Below are positions 43,335-51,946 of a DNA stretch of 64,000 nucleotides, in pieces. A program made the translations under genes and the position numbers. How positions within the stretch are numbered: the stretch's first letter is position 1; every line of letters begins with the position of its first letter. The notes below the pieces were generated by a model, which was given only the letters and a program-made list of their open reading frames with translations, had not been told where the DNA came from and searched no databases. Source of the DNA: CAZSDW01 sp964605705 (lineage in GTDB: Bacteria; Fidelibacterota; UBA2242); assembly GCA_964605705.1 (NCBI GenBank), contig CAZSDW010000002.1, positions 62,001 through 126,000 on the forward strand. Direction: 5' to 3'.

Positions 43335-43888
43335 TAGACGAAATTTTAAAAGATGCTGAACACCGTATGCGGAAAAGTGTCGAAGCAACACACCATGAAC
43401 TGGCTGCAATCCGTACCGGCAGGGCAAATCCCGGAATCCTTGATTCGATAAAAGTTGATTATTATGGATCCCTGACTCCACTGAAGCAAATTGCGAATGT
43501 CGCAGCACCTGATCCACGGCTGCTGGTAGTCCAGGTATTTGATAGAAATGCCATAGCGGCTGTCGATAAAGCGATTAAGGCGGCTGATCTTGGATTAAAT
43601 CCGCAGGCGGATGGTAATCTGTTGCGGCTGCCGATTCCACCCTTGACTGAAGAACGCCGGCGGGAGCTGGTCAAATTTGGTCACAAAATTTCTGAAGAGG
43701 GGAAAATCGCCGTTCGTAACATACGTCGGGATGCTAATGATTTAATCAGGGAACTGGAAAAAGAGAGCGAAATTTCCAAGGATCAGAGCCACGATGCACA
43801 GGAAAATATTCAGGAAATCACCGATGAGTTTATCGGGGAAATCGACACTCTATTCAGGGAAAAAGAGAAAAATATTATGGATGAATAA
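43331..43888 (+). CDS. frr: Ribosome recycling factor
   Basis: The 185-residue product has the two-domain RRF shape. The first part, SVEATHHELAAIRTGRANPGILD, begins the long helix bundle, and RLPIPPLTEERRRELVKFGHKISEEGKIAVRNIRRDAND near 105-140 is the conserved hinge and helix. It overlaps pyrH by 4 bases and ends the operon, with a strong terminator 22 bases downstream. Confidence 0.96.
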   Translation: MIDEILKDAEHRMRKSVEATHHELAAIRTGRANPGILDSIKVDYYGSLTPLKQIANVAAPDPRLLVVQVFDRNAIAAVDKAIKAADLGLNPQADGNLLRLPIPPLTEERRRELVKFGHKISEEGKIAVRNIRRDANDLIRELEKESEISKDQSHDAQENIQEITDEFIGEIDTLFREKEKNIMDE

Positions 43889-43904
43889 GATTTCGACTGA
43901 TAAT

Positions 43905-43934
43905 AAAAAAGGGCTTCTGCAGAAGCCCTTTTTT
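43905..43934. terminator. Bidirectional intrinsic terminator between frr and nrdJ
   Basis: GGGCTTCTGCAGAAGCCC is a perfect 18-base palindrome flanked by six A on the left and six T on the right. It can therefore end transcription of both the frr operon and the convergent nrdJ gene. Confidence 0.92.
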
Positions 43935-43954
43935 ATTTTAATGGAATTATCACT

Positions 43955-46369
43955 TTAGCATTTTGAGAAGCCGCAAGAAGTACAGGTTACACAGCCGCTT
44001 TCATGATAGACGGAGGCACCGCAATCCGGACAGGTTGTGATGGTTTTTTTATTGTCAACCTGTAATTTATTACCACTATTCAGCGATACCTTTTCAGCAG
44101 CATTTTCAGGAACAACATCTTTAAATACAAATTGTGGTTGTGCAGGGGCTCCCTTTTTCTTGCCTTCACGTTCTTCCAGGTACCACTCGAGTGCTTTTGC
44201 AATGGCATCCGGTGTGGATAAAATTTGAGTACCGTTTTCCCAGATCGGGCTTGGTCCGCCAATTCCTTTCAGCTGTTTAATAACATCGCGCGTATCGATA
44301 CCGGAACGGAGTGCCAGCGATATCAGACGACTGATGGCTTCGGATTCAACCTGTGCCTGGCTACCGGCTTTGCCGATATTTGTGAATACTTCACAAAGAC
44401 CGGTTTCATCTTCGTTGATTGTGACATAGAGTGTCCCCAGTCCGGTTCTGATGCGTTTGGTTACGCCGCGCGTATCCTGTGGACGAACACGGGGGTGAAT
44501 CTGGTTATCATGATAGATCACTTTTGTTATAGTTTCGGTCGCACTGGACTTTTGAGTCGCTTTATCACCAATATAAAGGACCTGTTCATCCCGGCTGCCG
44601 TCGCGATAGATTGTGATACCCTTACAATCGGCTTCATAAGCTAACCAGTAAGCGTCCATAACATCCTGAACAGATGCGGATTTTGGGAAATTACAGGTTT
44701 TTGAAACAGCTGCATCCGTCCATTTTTGAAATGCTGCCTGCATCCGTACATGCCATTCCGGAGTGATATCGTGGGCAGTGACAAAAAGTTTTTTAATCGC
44801 GTTGGGGATTTCTTCCATGTGCTGAATCGTTCCCTTTTCAGCAACTTTCTTCATCAGTTCTTCTGAATAGATACCGGCATCTTTGCAGGCTTGTTCAAAG
44901 TATGGGTTAACATAGAGTAGATTCGTTCCATCCATAACCCGCTTGGTAAATACCAGAGAAAAAGCCGGTTCGATTCCACTACTACAATCTGCCAGCATGG
45001 AAATTGTGCCGGTCGGTGCGATAGTCGTAAAAGTGGAATTCCGCAGTTTTGGTCCGTCCGGGAAATAGATACTGTCATTCCAGGCTGGAAATGTTCCCCG
45101 ACTTTCTCCGAGCCGGATGCTTGCATCACGGGCTGATTTATAAACATGACTCATCATTTCATCGGCGAGTTGCAAAGCTTCTTCCGAATTATAGGGAATT
45201 TTTAATTTGAAAAGCACATCGGCAAATCCCATCACTCCTAAACCGATTTTACGACTTTTTTTGACCATCGTATCGATTTTTTTCAATGGGTATCGGTTCA
45301 CGTCAATGACATTATCGAGAAAGTGGATGGTCGTATCAATGGTTTCAGTCAGGCGGTCATAATCAATTTTTCTGTCGGTAACAAAATTTGCCAGATTAAT
45401 CGATCCCAGGTTGCAGGCTTCGTGGGGCAGAAGTGGTTGTTCTCCGCAGGGATTGGTGGCTTCGATGTCGCCCAGCTTTGGGGTGGGATTCATTTTATTA
45501 ATTTTGTCAATAAATACCACTCCCGGGTCACCATTCGCCCAGGCATTCCGCGCGATCAGTTTGAACACATCCGCGGCATTCAGAGTACCGGCGACACTTC
45601 CATCGGTCGGATTGATTAACTCATATTGCTCGCGTTTCCTGACCTTTTCCATAAAGTCATCAGTCACAGCGACGGATATATTGAAATTTGTCAGATCGGT
45701 ATTATTTTTTTTACAGTCAATAAATTCGAGAATGTCCGGGTGATCGACACGCAGAATACCCATATTGGCGCCCCGCCGCGTGCCGCCCTGTTTGACTGCT
45801 TCGGTGGAAGCATTATAGACTTTCATAAAGGAGACCGGACCGCTGGCAACTCCACTGGTCGTTTTGACAATACTCTTTTTGGGACGAATACGACTGAATG
45901 AAAATCCGGTACCGCCGCCACTTTTATGGATTAACGCAGTATCCTTAAGTGTCTGGAAAATAGATTCCATGGAGTCGTCGATTGGTAAAACAAAACAGGC
46001 AGATAATTGACCCAGCTCGCGACCGGCGTTCATAATAGTAGGGGAATTGGGCAGAAAATCCTTATTAAACAGCATCTGGTAAAATTTTTCAGCGGTCTTT
46101 ATAACATTGGATTTGCTGGTATAGGCAGCGTCGGCTTCGGCGATCGCATTTGAAATTCGACGCAGCAAATCATCCGGTGTTTCAATTGGTTTACCGGCTT
46201 TGTCTCGCATCAGGTAGCGACGTCTGAGCACTTCAACGGCATTCTCAGAAAAAACAGGTTCCGGTTCTGCGACCGATTTAGGAACGGAAACAGATACATT
46301 TGCCTGAGAAATGTCGCCTGAATTGTCCGTTTTTGAAGATTCGAAATTGAGTACAATTGGCTCAGACAT
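43955..46369 (-). CDS. nrdJ: Adenosylcobalamin-dependent (class II) ribonucleotide reductase
   Basis: The 804-residue enzyme reduces ribonucleotides to deoxyribonucleotides using coenzyme B12. It has LPNSPTIMNAGRELGQLSACFVLPIDDSMESIF near 105-135, the glycine-rich GGGTGFSFSRIRP near 150, NPCGEQPLLPHEACNLGSINL near 308-328 and SGIEPAFSLVFTKRVMDG near 465. The C-terminus has the zinc-type cysteine cluster CPDCG...CVTCTSCGFSKC, which serves in re-reduction. The first 35 residues are low-complexity. An NrdR-like box and a strong promoter lie upstream. No other RNR genes are in the window. Confidence 0.95.
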   Translation of the reverse strand: MSEPIVLNFESSKTDNSGDISQANVSVSVPKSVAEPEPVFSENAVEVLRRRYLMRDKAGKPIETPDDLLRRISNAIAEADAAYTSKSNVIKTAEKFYQMLFNKDFLPNSPTIMNAGRELGQLSACFVLPIDDSMESIFQTLKDTALIHKSGGGTGFSFSRIRPKKSIVKTTSGVASGPVSFMKVYNASTEAVKQGGTRRGANMGILRVDHPDILEFIDCKKNNTDLTNFNISVAVTDDFMEKVRKREQYELINPTDGSVAGTLNAADVFKLIARNAWANGDPGVVFIDKINKMNPTPKLGDIEATNPCGEQPLLPHEACNLGSINLANFVTDRKIDYDRLTETIDTTIHFLDNVIDVNRYPLKKIDTMVKKSRKIGLGVMGFADVLFKLKIPYNSEEALQLADEMMSHVYKSARDASIRLGESRGTFPAWNDSIYFPDGPKLRNSTFTTIAPTGTISMLADCSSGIEPAFSLVFTKRVMDGTNLLYVNPYFEQACKDAGIYSEELMKKVAEKGTIQHMEEIPNAIKKLFVTAHDITPEWHVRMQAAFQKWTDAAVSKTCNFPKSASVQDVMDAYWLAYEADCKGITIYRDGSRDEQVLYIGDKATQKSSATETITKVIYHDNQIHPRVRPQDTRGVTKRIRTGLGTLYVTINEDETGLCEVFTNIGKAGSQAQVESEAISRLISLALRSGIDTRDVIKQLKGIGGPSPIWENGTQILSTPDAIAKALEWYLEEREGKKKGAPAQPQFVFKDVVPENAAEKVSLNSGNKLQVDNKKTITTCPDCGASVYHESGCVTCTSCGFSKC

Positions 46370-46413
46370 TAAAAAAAACTCCTTAGAAAGATTTATATAA
46401 TTTGGCGATTGCC

Positions 46414-46462
46414 ATTAAACGCATTTATCAACCATTGTGAATATAAAAATATGCGTTTAATA
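46414..46462 (-). promoter_or_regulatory. Dyad operator overlapping the nrdJ -10 region
   Basis: ATTAAACGCAT (46414-46424) and ATGCGTTTAAT (46452-46462) form a perfect 11-base inverted repeat with 27 bases between the arms. The -10 element of the nrdJ promoter lies inside it. The arms do not resemble an NrdR box. A dimeric regulator or a DNA loop is possible, and the protein is unknown. Confidence 0.5.
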
Positions 46463-46468
46463 TGTCAA
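46440..46468 (-). promoter_or_regulatory. Sigma-70 promoter of nrdJ
   Basis: On the minus strand TTGACA (46468-46463) and TATATT (46445-46440) are 17 bases apart, a near-consensus promoter. It would start transcription around 46433 and give a leader of about 65 bases before nrdJ. I see no cobalamin riboswitch in that leader. Confidence 0.75.
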
Positions 46469-46474
46469 GGCAAA

Positions 46475-46490
46475 ACACAATATTTTGTGT
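46475..46490. promoter_or_regulatory. NrdR-like box upstream of nrdJ
   Basis: ACACAATATTTTGTGT resembles the NrdR consensus (ACAC-AT-rich-GTGT) and extends to a palindrome AAACACAA/TTGTGTTT. It sits just upstream of the -35 of the nrdJ promoter. NrdR boxes usually come in pairs, and a clear second box is not seen. Confidence 0.6.
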
Positions 46491-46656
46491 TTATCGACGA
46501 GCAAAACCCCAAATTCTTGTTAATATTCAATTAATAAAGTTTGTGTAAAATTGGACGAATATTTTAGCGTCGAGGAGAAAAGAATACTTTGATCAAATCC
46601 TTAAAATGATTTTGAAAATAGTTAGATACTATTAAATTATTTTCGCTCTTTAAAAT

Positions 46657-46730
46657 GCGGGTGTAGTTCAATGGCAGAACACCAGCTTCCCAAGCTGGAC
46701 ACGAGGGTTCGATTCCCTTCACCCGCTCCA
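46657..46730 (+). tRNA. tRNA-Gly (anticodon CCC)
   Basis: The 74-base gene folds into a complete cloverleaf. It has acceptor GCGGGTG/CACCCGC, a D-arm with GTTC...GAAC, an anticodon stem CCAGC/GCTGG with loop TTCCCAA (anticodon CCC), and a T-arm with TTCGATT. The CCA end is encoded. It stands between nrdJ and the DUF512 gene on its own transcript. 46491-46656 is otherwise AT-rich with no gene. Confidence 0.95.
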
Positions 46731-46788
46731 ATATTCACAACTGATGTCTTCAATTTTAATATACAATAGACTCTTATAAGAAATTCCA

Positions 46789-48075
46789 ATGCTGAAAATA
46801 ACTTCAATTGAAAGTGGCGGCTTGGCAGAATTTTCCGGTCTCCGGGAAGGGGATAAGCTGATTTCGATAAATAATCAGGCTATCAATGATCTGCTGGACT
46901 TTTATTTTCATCAGGCTGACGAACACCTGGATATTATTTACGATCGGGAGCGTCAACGCCAACAGGTGACAATTCAAAAAAACTATGAAAACAATCTGGG
47001 CATAGATGTTGAAGATTTCAAGATTAAACGTTGTTCAAATAATTGCATATTTTGTTTTATTAAGCAGAATCCGAAACACCTGCGCCGACAGATATACTTT
47101 TGCGACGAGGACTACCGCTACTCATTTCTCTATGGTAATTACATAACCTTGACCGATATTGGGGCAGAGGAGCTGGATCGGATTGTTACCCAGCGGCTGT
47201 CACCCTTATATATTTCAGTGCATGCCACGGATCCGGATGTCAGGCGTTTGATTTTCAGACTTGAAAACGATGACCACTTGATGAAGAAAATCGAATTTTT
47301 AACCAGACACCGAATCGAACTCCACACCCAGGTAGTGCTGGTGCCGGATGTAAATGATGGTGACATCCTCAATCGAACGATAAAAGACCTTTACCATTAT
47401 AAACGTTCGATAAAAACGCTGGCGATTGTGCCGGTGGGATTGACAAAGCATCGCAAACATTTGCCGTCGATTCATCCGGTTTCAGCGGAATTGGCAACGA
47501 CGCTGGTTGAACTTTCCGAATCATGGGATCGGAGATTTCGGAATATTGACGACGAGCCGTTTGTCTATCTGTCCGATGAATTTTACCTGCTGGCGGAGCG
47601 CTCTTTTCCGCTGACGGAACATTATGGTCCTTATCACCAGATTGAAAACGGTGTCGGGCTCTGCCGTCAGCTGATCGATACGATTAAGGAAAGCAGTCAG
47701 GATTTTCCCAAAGCGCTAGCTGAACCACGAAAAATTGCCCTGATAACCGGCAAATCCGCGACACCGGTGCTCCGGGAATATGTATTGCCATATTTAAATA
47801 AGATTACTAAGCTTACAGCCGAGCTGATTACGGTTACCAATAATTTCTTTGGTGAAACTGTAACAGTGTCGGGATTATTGACAGCCGGTGATATCATCGC
47901 TCAGTTTCCCGAGAAGGGCAGTTATGATTGTATCTATTTACCACCGAACTGTATCAATGATAATGGTGTGTTGTTAGATGATAAAAAACCGGTTGATATT
48001 GAAAAATTTCTTGGCATACCGGTCAAAATCGGTAGCGATGATTTTTATAGAATTGTGAGAGACGGTGAAAAGTGA
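46789..48075 (+). CDS. PDZ/radical-SAM/DUF512 protein
   Basis: The 428-residue product has an N-terminal PDZ-like domain (1-65, SGGLAEFSGLREGDKLISINNQ). A radical-SAM-like cluster motif with C-x3-C-x2-C spacing follows (CSNNCIFC near 82-89). The DUF512 C-terminal region ends in a GSDDFYRIV-like segment. This set of domains defines the YtmA/DUF512 family, which is widespread but has no firm function. It often lies next to der, as here, where the der start overlaps its stop by 11 bases. Confidence 0.85.
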   Translation: MLKITSIESGGLAEFSGLREGDKLISINNQAINDLLDFYFHQADEHLDIIYDRERQRQQVTIQKNYENNLGIDVEDFKIKRCSNNCIFCFIKQNPKHLRRQIYFCDEDYRYSFLYGNYITLTDIGAEELDRIVTQRLSPLYISVHATDPDVRRLIFRLENDDHLMKKIEFLTRHRIELHTQVVLVPDVNDGDILNRTIKDLYHYKRSIKTLAIVPVGLTKHRKHLPSIHPVSAELATTLVELSESWDRRFRNIDDEPFVYLSDEFYLLAERSFPLTEHYGPYHQIENGVGLCRQLIDTIKESSQDFPKALAEPRKIALITGKSATPVLREYVLPYLNKITKLTAELITVTNNFFGETVTVSGLLTAGDIIAQFPEKGSYDCIYLPPNCINDNGVLLDDKKPVDIEKFLGIPVKIGSDDFYRIVRDGEK

Positions 48076-49381
48076 ACCAGTTGTGGCAATTATTGGACGT
48101 CCGAATGTCGGAAAATCGACACTGTTCAACAGGATTGCCCAAAAGCGAAAATCGATCATTCATCCTCAGGCAGGAATAACCCGTGACCGGGTTTATGAGA
48201 CTGTTAACTGGAGCGGGAGACAATTCCGGTTAATTGATACGGGTGGATATATTCCGGAAAGTCTGGATACCATCGAAAGTGCCATTCGTACACAAGTCGA
48301 ACTGGCAATTGAAGAGGCGGACCTGATCCTTTTTATTGTTGATGCGAATGACCAGTTGATGCCAATGGATAAGCAGATTGCCGAGTTGTTAAGGACAATC
48401 GATAAACCAATCATTGTAATTGCGAATAAATGTGACAATCTGCTTCGCGAACATAATCGGTATGAATTTTTTCAGCTGGGATATGGTGAGGTTGTTCCAA
48501 TCTCAGCCCTGAATGGCAGACGCATTGGTGACTTGCTTGATTTGATTTATGAAAAATTACCAGGGGAGGCGCCTGAAGAGCAGGAGGCATCCGATCATTT
48601 ACGTCTGGCAATCGTTGGAATGCCCAATGCCGGTAAATCCTCCATTGTCAATGCAATATTGGGGGTGGATAAACTGATTGTCACAGACATTCCTGGCACG
48701 ACACGCGATTCAATTGATTCCGAGCTTAAATATTATGGTCAGCCGGTCACTCTGATAGATACCGCCGGACTTCGTAAAAAGAAAAACGTCAAGGACAGCA
48801 TCGAATTTTACAGTAACGTGCGGACGAATCGGGCTATCGATCGCTGCAATGTTGTGATTCTGGTAGTTGATGCTCAAAAGGAATTCAACCGCCAGGATGC
48901 GAATATTGTTCGGGCAATTATTGACCGCAAACGGGGACTTGTGATAGCCATTAACAAGTGGGATCTTGTTCAAAAAAGTGCTAATACAATGAAATTGTAT
49001 AAAGAAGAAATCATCTACCGATTTCCAGAATTAAGTCATTACCCGATTATTTTCATCTCAGCGTTGACCAGGCAGCGTATCGGTCAGGTTTTAGATACTG
49101 CAAAAGAGGTCTTTGAATCCAGCAAAAAGCGGATCACGACAAACCAGTTAAATAAATATTTTCAGACAGTGATTGACCGAACACCTCCACCGGCGGTTAT
49201 GGGAAAGCATATTCAGATAAAATATGTCACACAGGTCAAAATCGATCCACCGGTTTTCATCTTTTTCTGTAATGATCCTAAAAATGTCAAGGAAGAATAT
49301 CGACGTTTCCTGGAGAATAAACTCCGTCAGGAATTCGGTTTTTCCGGGATTCCGATTACCCTGTTATTTCGCCAAAAATAG
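48065..49381 (+). CDS. der: Ribosome biogenesis GTPase Der (EngA)
   Basis: Der is an essential tandem GTPase for 50S assembly. The 438-residue product has two G domains. The first has GRPNVGKSTLFNRI near 11, DTGG near 57 and NKCD near 119. The second has GMPNAGKSSIVNAILG near 185, DTAGLRKK near 232 and NKWD near 298. The KH-like C-terminal domain ends GFSGIPITLLFRQK. The start is a GTG at 48065 overlapping the preceding stop. Confidence 0.95.
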   Translation: MKSEPVVAIIGRPNVGKSTLFNRIAQKRKSIIHPQAGITRDRVYETVNWSGRQFRLIDTGGYIPESLDTIESAIRTQVELAIEEADLILFIVDANDQLMPMDKQIAELLRTIDKPIIVIANKCDNLLREHNRYEFFQLGYGEVVPISALNGRRIGDLLDLIYEKLPGEAPEEQEASDHLRLAIVGMPNAGKSSIVNAILGVDKLIVTDIPGTTRDSIDSELKYYGQPVTLIDTAGLRKKKNVKDSIEFYSNVRTNRAIDRCNVVILVVDAQKEFNRQDANIVRAIIDRKRGLVIAINKWDLVQKSANTMKLYKEEIIYRFPELSHYPIIFISALTRQRIGQVLDTAKEVFESSKKRITTNQLNKYFQTVIDRTPPPAVMGKHIQIKYVTQVKIDPPVFIFFCNDPKNVKEEYRRFLENKLRQEFGFSGIPITLLFRQK

Positions 49382-49384
49382 TGT

Positions 49385-51070
49385 ATGAAAATCCTAAGTC
49401 CAATGTTCGTCAGTTTATGCCTGTTTTTAATTCCATTAAAAGCAGAAGATTCATACAGCGCCGTAATGAATTATCTGCAATCTCAAAAATCCCGGAAAAC
49501 GACGTTGAACAGTACCCAATCGTCAGATATCAAAACAGTCAAATCCCTGCTGATCCACCCGGCTGAGCGTGAGCGGATTTTAGGGAAAGCAATTTATTCT
49601 CGCCCTGTCCTGTCTAATAGCTATATCAGTGAGAACAACCATTTCAATATTCACTATGACACCACTGGCAGTAACGCTGTTGATAATAGTTCGACTCTGG
49701 AACCCGGAGTACCGGACTATGTGGTGGAAGTCGCCAGAACGGCGGAATATTCCTGGCGGATTCTCATGGACACTCTTGGATTTGATCCTCCCCCCATTGA
49801 TAACGCATTGAGTCCGCAAACGGATATATATGTTACTAATTTAAGTGGTTTGGCATATGCTTATACTTATCCCGAGAATTCGGTCAGCTCGACTCCTGAT
49901 CAACCCAAAGACTATACGGCTTATACCACTATAGACAACGATTATAAAGAGTCGGGCTATTTGACTAGTGGGCTGGATGGGATGCGGGTTACCGTTGCCC
50001 ACGAGTTTTTTCATGTAGTTCAATTGGGATATAATTGGTGGGATTCGAATGGATTGCCCGGAAGTAGTGGTGGGGACCAGTATTTTCTGGAATGGTCATC
50101 GACCTGGTTTGAAGAGCGGGCATACCCGGAGGTTGATGATTACATTCAGTACCTGGATGCGTTCTTCTATCGTCCCAACAAATCAATCTGGGATTTTGAT
50201 GATTATGCTTATGCTCTCGGTCCGTTTATCAGATACCTGACCGATGTTTATAATGACGAAAGCTTTATCCGGAAGGTTTGGGAAAAGATCAAACACGAGT
50301 ATGCCCTGCAGGCGTTGATGGAAACCATCGAATCGTATGATGGGGACCTGGTATTGCGCTATAATAATTATGTCACGGCGTGTTATTTTACCGGTTCACG
50401 CTATGATGCCCGATACGCTGTTACTCCGGACGCCGTCGATTTTCCATTGTTGTCGATTTCCGATGAAAATTTTGTGAATAACACTCTGATTAAAAACAGT
50501 ATCAATCCACTGGCGACGCAATGTGTCGCCATCGTTTTTTCCGATGATCAATTTCTGGACATGACAATTATTTCCGTTGACGATGAAGATTTTAAAACCA
50601 GTTACGTTATTGATAAATTTACTACTCCGGATTTTCAGCGCCATAGCGGCAGTGATACCGAGGTGTTTATAGGAGAAACCCGACAGGATGATCGTCTGCT
50701 GGTATTTATTACGAACAGTTCAATAGAATCTAAAATTTATCCCGATTTAATCCTCACCGAAACGGAGGTGTTTCCATCAAAGATTTTGGCAATCTATGCA
50801 AATCCGTATTCAAGGATGGATCCAAATCCACTCCATATCCGACTGCAATTGGGAAAGTTCATCAACAGCATAAGTTACGATATTTACAATATACGGGGAC
50901 AGCAAGTCTATCGCCTGATAACCGATGCCAAGGACCTGAATCCGGGGATAATTGATCTGGAAATTCCCGCCGATGTCTTCCGAACCAGAAACCTCAGCTC
51001 CGGTGTTTATATCCTTCAATTGGGTATCGATAAAAACCGTACAAGCTATAAGTTTACAATAATCAACTGA
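49385..51070 (+). CDS. MXAN_6640-type putative secreted metalloprotease with T9SS sorting domain
   Basis: The 561-residue product has a signal peptide (1-20) and then a zinc-protease-like region. This contains HFNIHYDTTG near 80, GMRVTVAHEFFHVVQLGYNWW near 198-218 (HEFFH active site) and FLEWSSTWFEERAYPEVDDY near 233. From about 480 a beta-sandwich with NPLHIRLQLGKFINSISYDIYNIRGQ, ending SSGVYILQLGIDKN...YKFTIIN, fits the type A sorting domain of type IX secretion. It should therefore be exported to the cell surface or medium. The substrate is unknown. It starts 3 bases after der. Confidence 0.8.
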   Translation: MKILSPMFVSLCLFLIPLKAEDSYSAVMNYLQSQKSRKTTLNSTQSSDIKTVKSLLIHPAERERILGKAIYSRPVLSNSYISENNHFNIHYDTTGSNAVDNSSTLEPGVPDYVVEVARTAEYSWRILMDTLGFDPPPIDNALSPQTDIYVTNLSGLAYAYTYPENSVSSTPDQPKDYTAYTTIDNDYKESGYLTSGLDGMRVTVAHEFFHVVQLGYNWWDSNGLPGSSGGDQYFLEWSSTWFEERAYPEVDDYIQYLDAFFYRPNKSIWDFDDYAYALGPFIRYLTDVYNDESFIRKVWEKIKHEYALQALMETIESYDGDLVLRYNNYVTACYFTGSRYDARYAVTPDAVDFPLLSISDENFVNNTLIKNSINPLATQCVAIVFSDDQFLDMTIISVDDEDFKTSYVIDKFTTPDFQRHSGSDTEVFIGETRQDDRLLVFITNSSIESKIYPDLILTETEVFPSKILAIYANPYSRMDPNPLHIRLQLGKFINSISYDIYNIRGQQVYRLITDAKDLNPGIIDLEIPADVFRTRNLSSGVYILQLGIDKNRTSYKFTIIN

Positions 51071-51074
51071 AATT

Positions 51075-51671
51075 TTGTTGAATTACCAGATTAAACAAGC
51101 TGCGGAAGTCACCCGAAAAATTAAAGGCTCCAAATTTATTGCCCGGGTATATTCGGTAGATACCCGCGAAGCCGCCCTATTGATTATTAAAAATAACGAA
51201 CAGGAACATCACAAAGCCTCCCATGTTTGCTGGGCTTTTCGCCTATCTCAAAGTCCAGATGTGCCTGGATATTGTTCAGATGCCGGCGAACCACACGGAT
51301 CTGCCGGATCACCGATTTTAGCCAGTCTTGAAGGTCGCCGACTTGTCAACACTTTGTGTGTCGTCGTCCGTTATTTCGGAGGGACAAAGCTGGGGATTGG
51401 TGGCTTGATTCGTGCATATGGTGGTGTGGCTGCCGAAGCGCTTGATCAGGCAGAGAAGAAGCCATTTCAGGAAATGGTAAATCTGAAGATTCGGGTTGAG
51501 CAGTCTCAGTATTCTGAACTAATGCGGGTATTCAGGAAATACCGTCTGTCGGTAAAACCGAGATTTGAAGTGGAATCAGTGCTGGTTTTTTTGGTATTAA
51601 CACCCAGAAAATTCGAAAGTTTATCAGCAGCTATTCAGCAAATATCCTCGGCAGAAATTATCATTGATTAA
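51075..51671 (+). CDS. YigZ/IMPACT family protein
   Basis: The 198-residue product has the UPF0029 N-terminal domain with the signature SHVCWAFRLS, DAGEPHGSAGSPIL near 75-88 and CVVVRYFGGTKLGIGGLIRAYGGV near 97-120, and a C-terminal EF-G-like domain. Yeast and mammalian relatives modulate the Gcn1-Gcn2 pathway, but the bacterial role is unclear. The start is TTG at 51075 (or the next TTG), 4 bases after the protease stop. Confidence 0.88.
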   Translation: MLNYQIKQAAEVTRKIKGSKFIARVYSVDTREAALLIIKNNEQEHHKASHVCWAFRLSQSPDVPGYCSDAGEPHGSAGSPILASLEGRRLVNTLCVVVRYFGGTKLGIGGLIRAYGGVAAEALDQAEKKPFQEMVNLKIRVEQSQYSELMRVFRKYRLSVKPRFEVESVLVFLVLTPRKFESLSAAIQQISSAEIIID

Positions 51672-51690
51672 GATTAGGCGAATATAATTA

Positions 51691-51852
51691 ATCCTGCAAT
51701 GGCAGTACGTTCTTAGAACCGTGTTTCGCACGGTGGGCACCTCTCGAACGATTCAAGTTTCCCCGACTAGGAGGCATGCTTTCCACGCCCGAAGTCCAGC
51801 TCCCATATTTACAGTGTTGGTTCTAAAAATATAGGATATGCCATTGCAGGAT
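51691..51852 (-). ncRNA. ssrS: 6S RNA candidate
   Basis: The ends ATCCTGCAATGGCA and TGCCATTGCAGGAT form a perfect 14-base closing stem. TTAGAACC pairs with GGTTCTAA inside it. Between them is an open region with hairpins: GGCGTG/CATGCC, CCTC/GGGG, CTTGAA/TTCGAG and ACCGTG/CACGGT. Three of these have a G-U pair when read on the minus strand but a mismatch on the plus strand, so the RNA is read on the minus strand. The length (about 162), the closing stem, and the CTTGAA...TTC-type hairpin in the 3' half suit 6S RNA, which binds and inhibits sigma-70 RNA polymerase. A promoter lies upstream. The structured-RNA call is firm. The 6S label is by shape. Confidence 0.6.
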
Positions 51853-51875
51853 AAATTTCAAAAACCTTACAATTC

Positions 51876-51904
51876 AATATAAACCTTAGGATACTATTGT
51901 TCAA
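51876..51904 (-). promoter_or_regulatory. Promoter of the 6S-like RNA
   Basis: On the minus strand TTGAAC (51904-51899) and TATATT (51881-51876) are 17 bases apart. Transcription would begin near 51869, giving a precursor about 17 bases longer than the stem-defined RNA. Confidence 0.6.
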
Positions 51905-51946
51905 GGCTTATTTTAAAAGTGTGATTTGGATTAAGTATCAGTGATA

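Noticed and set aside
46370..46656. Cobalamin riboswitch upstream of nrdJ
   Set aside because: The region is AT-rich and short, with no B12-box-like sequence or multi-stem fold. The promoter and NrdR box explain it better.
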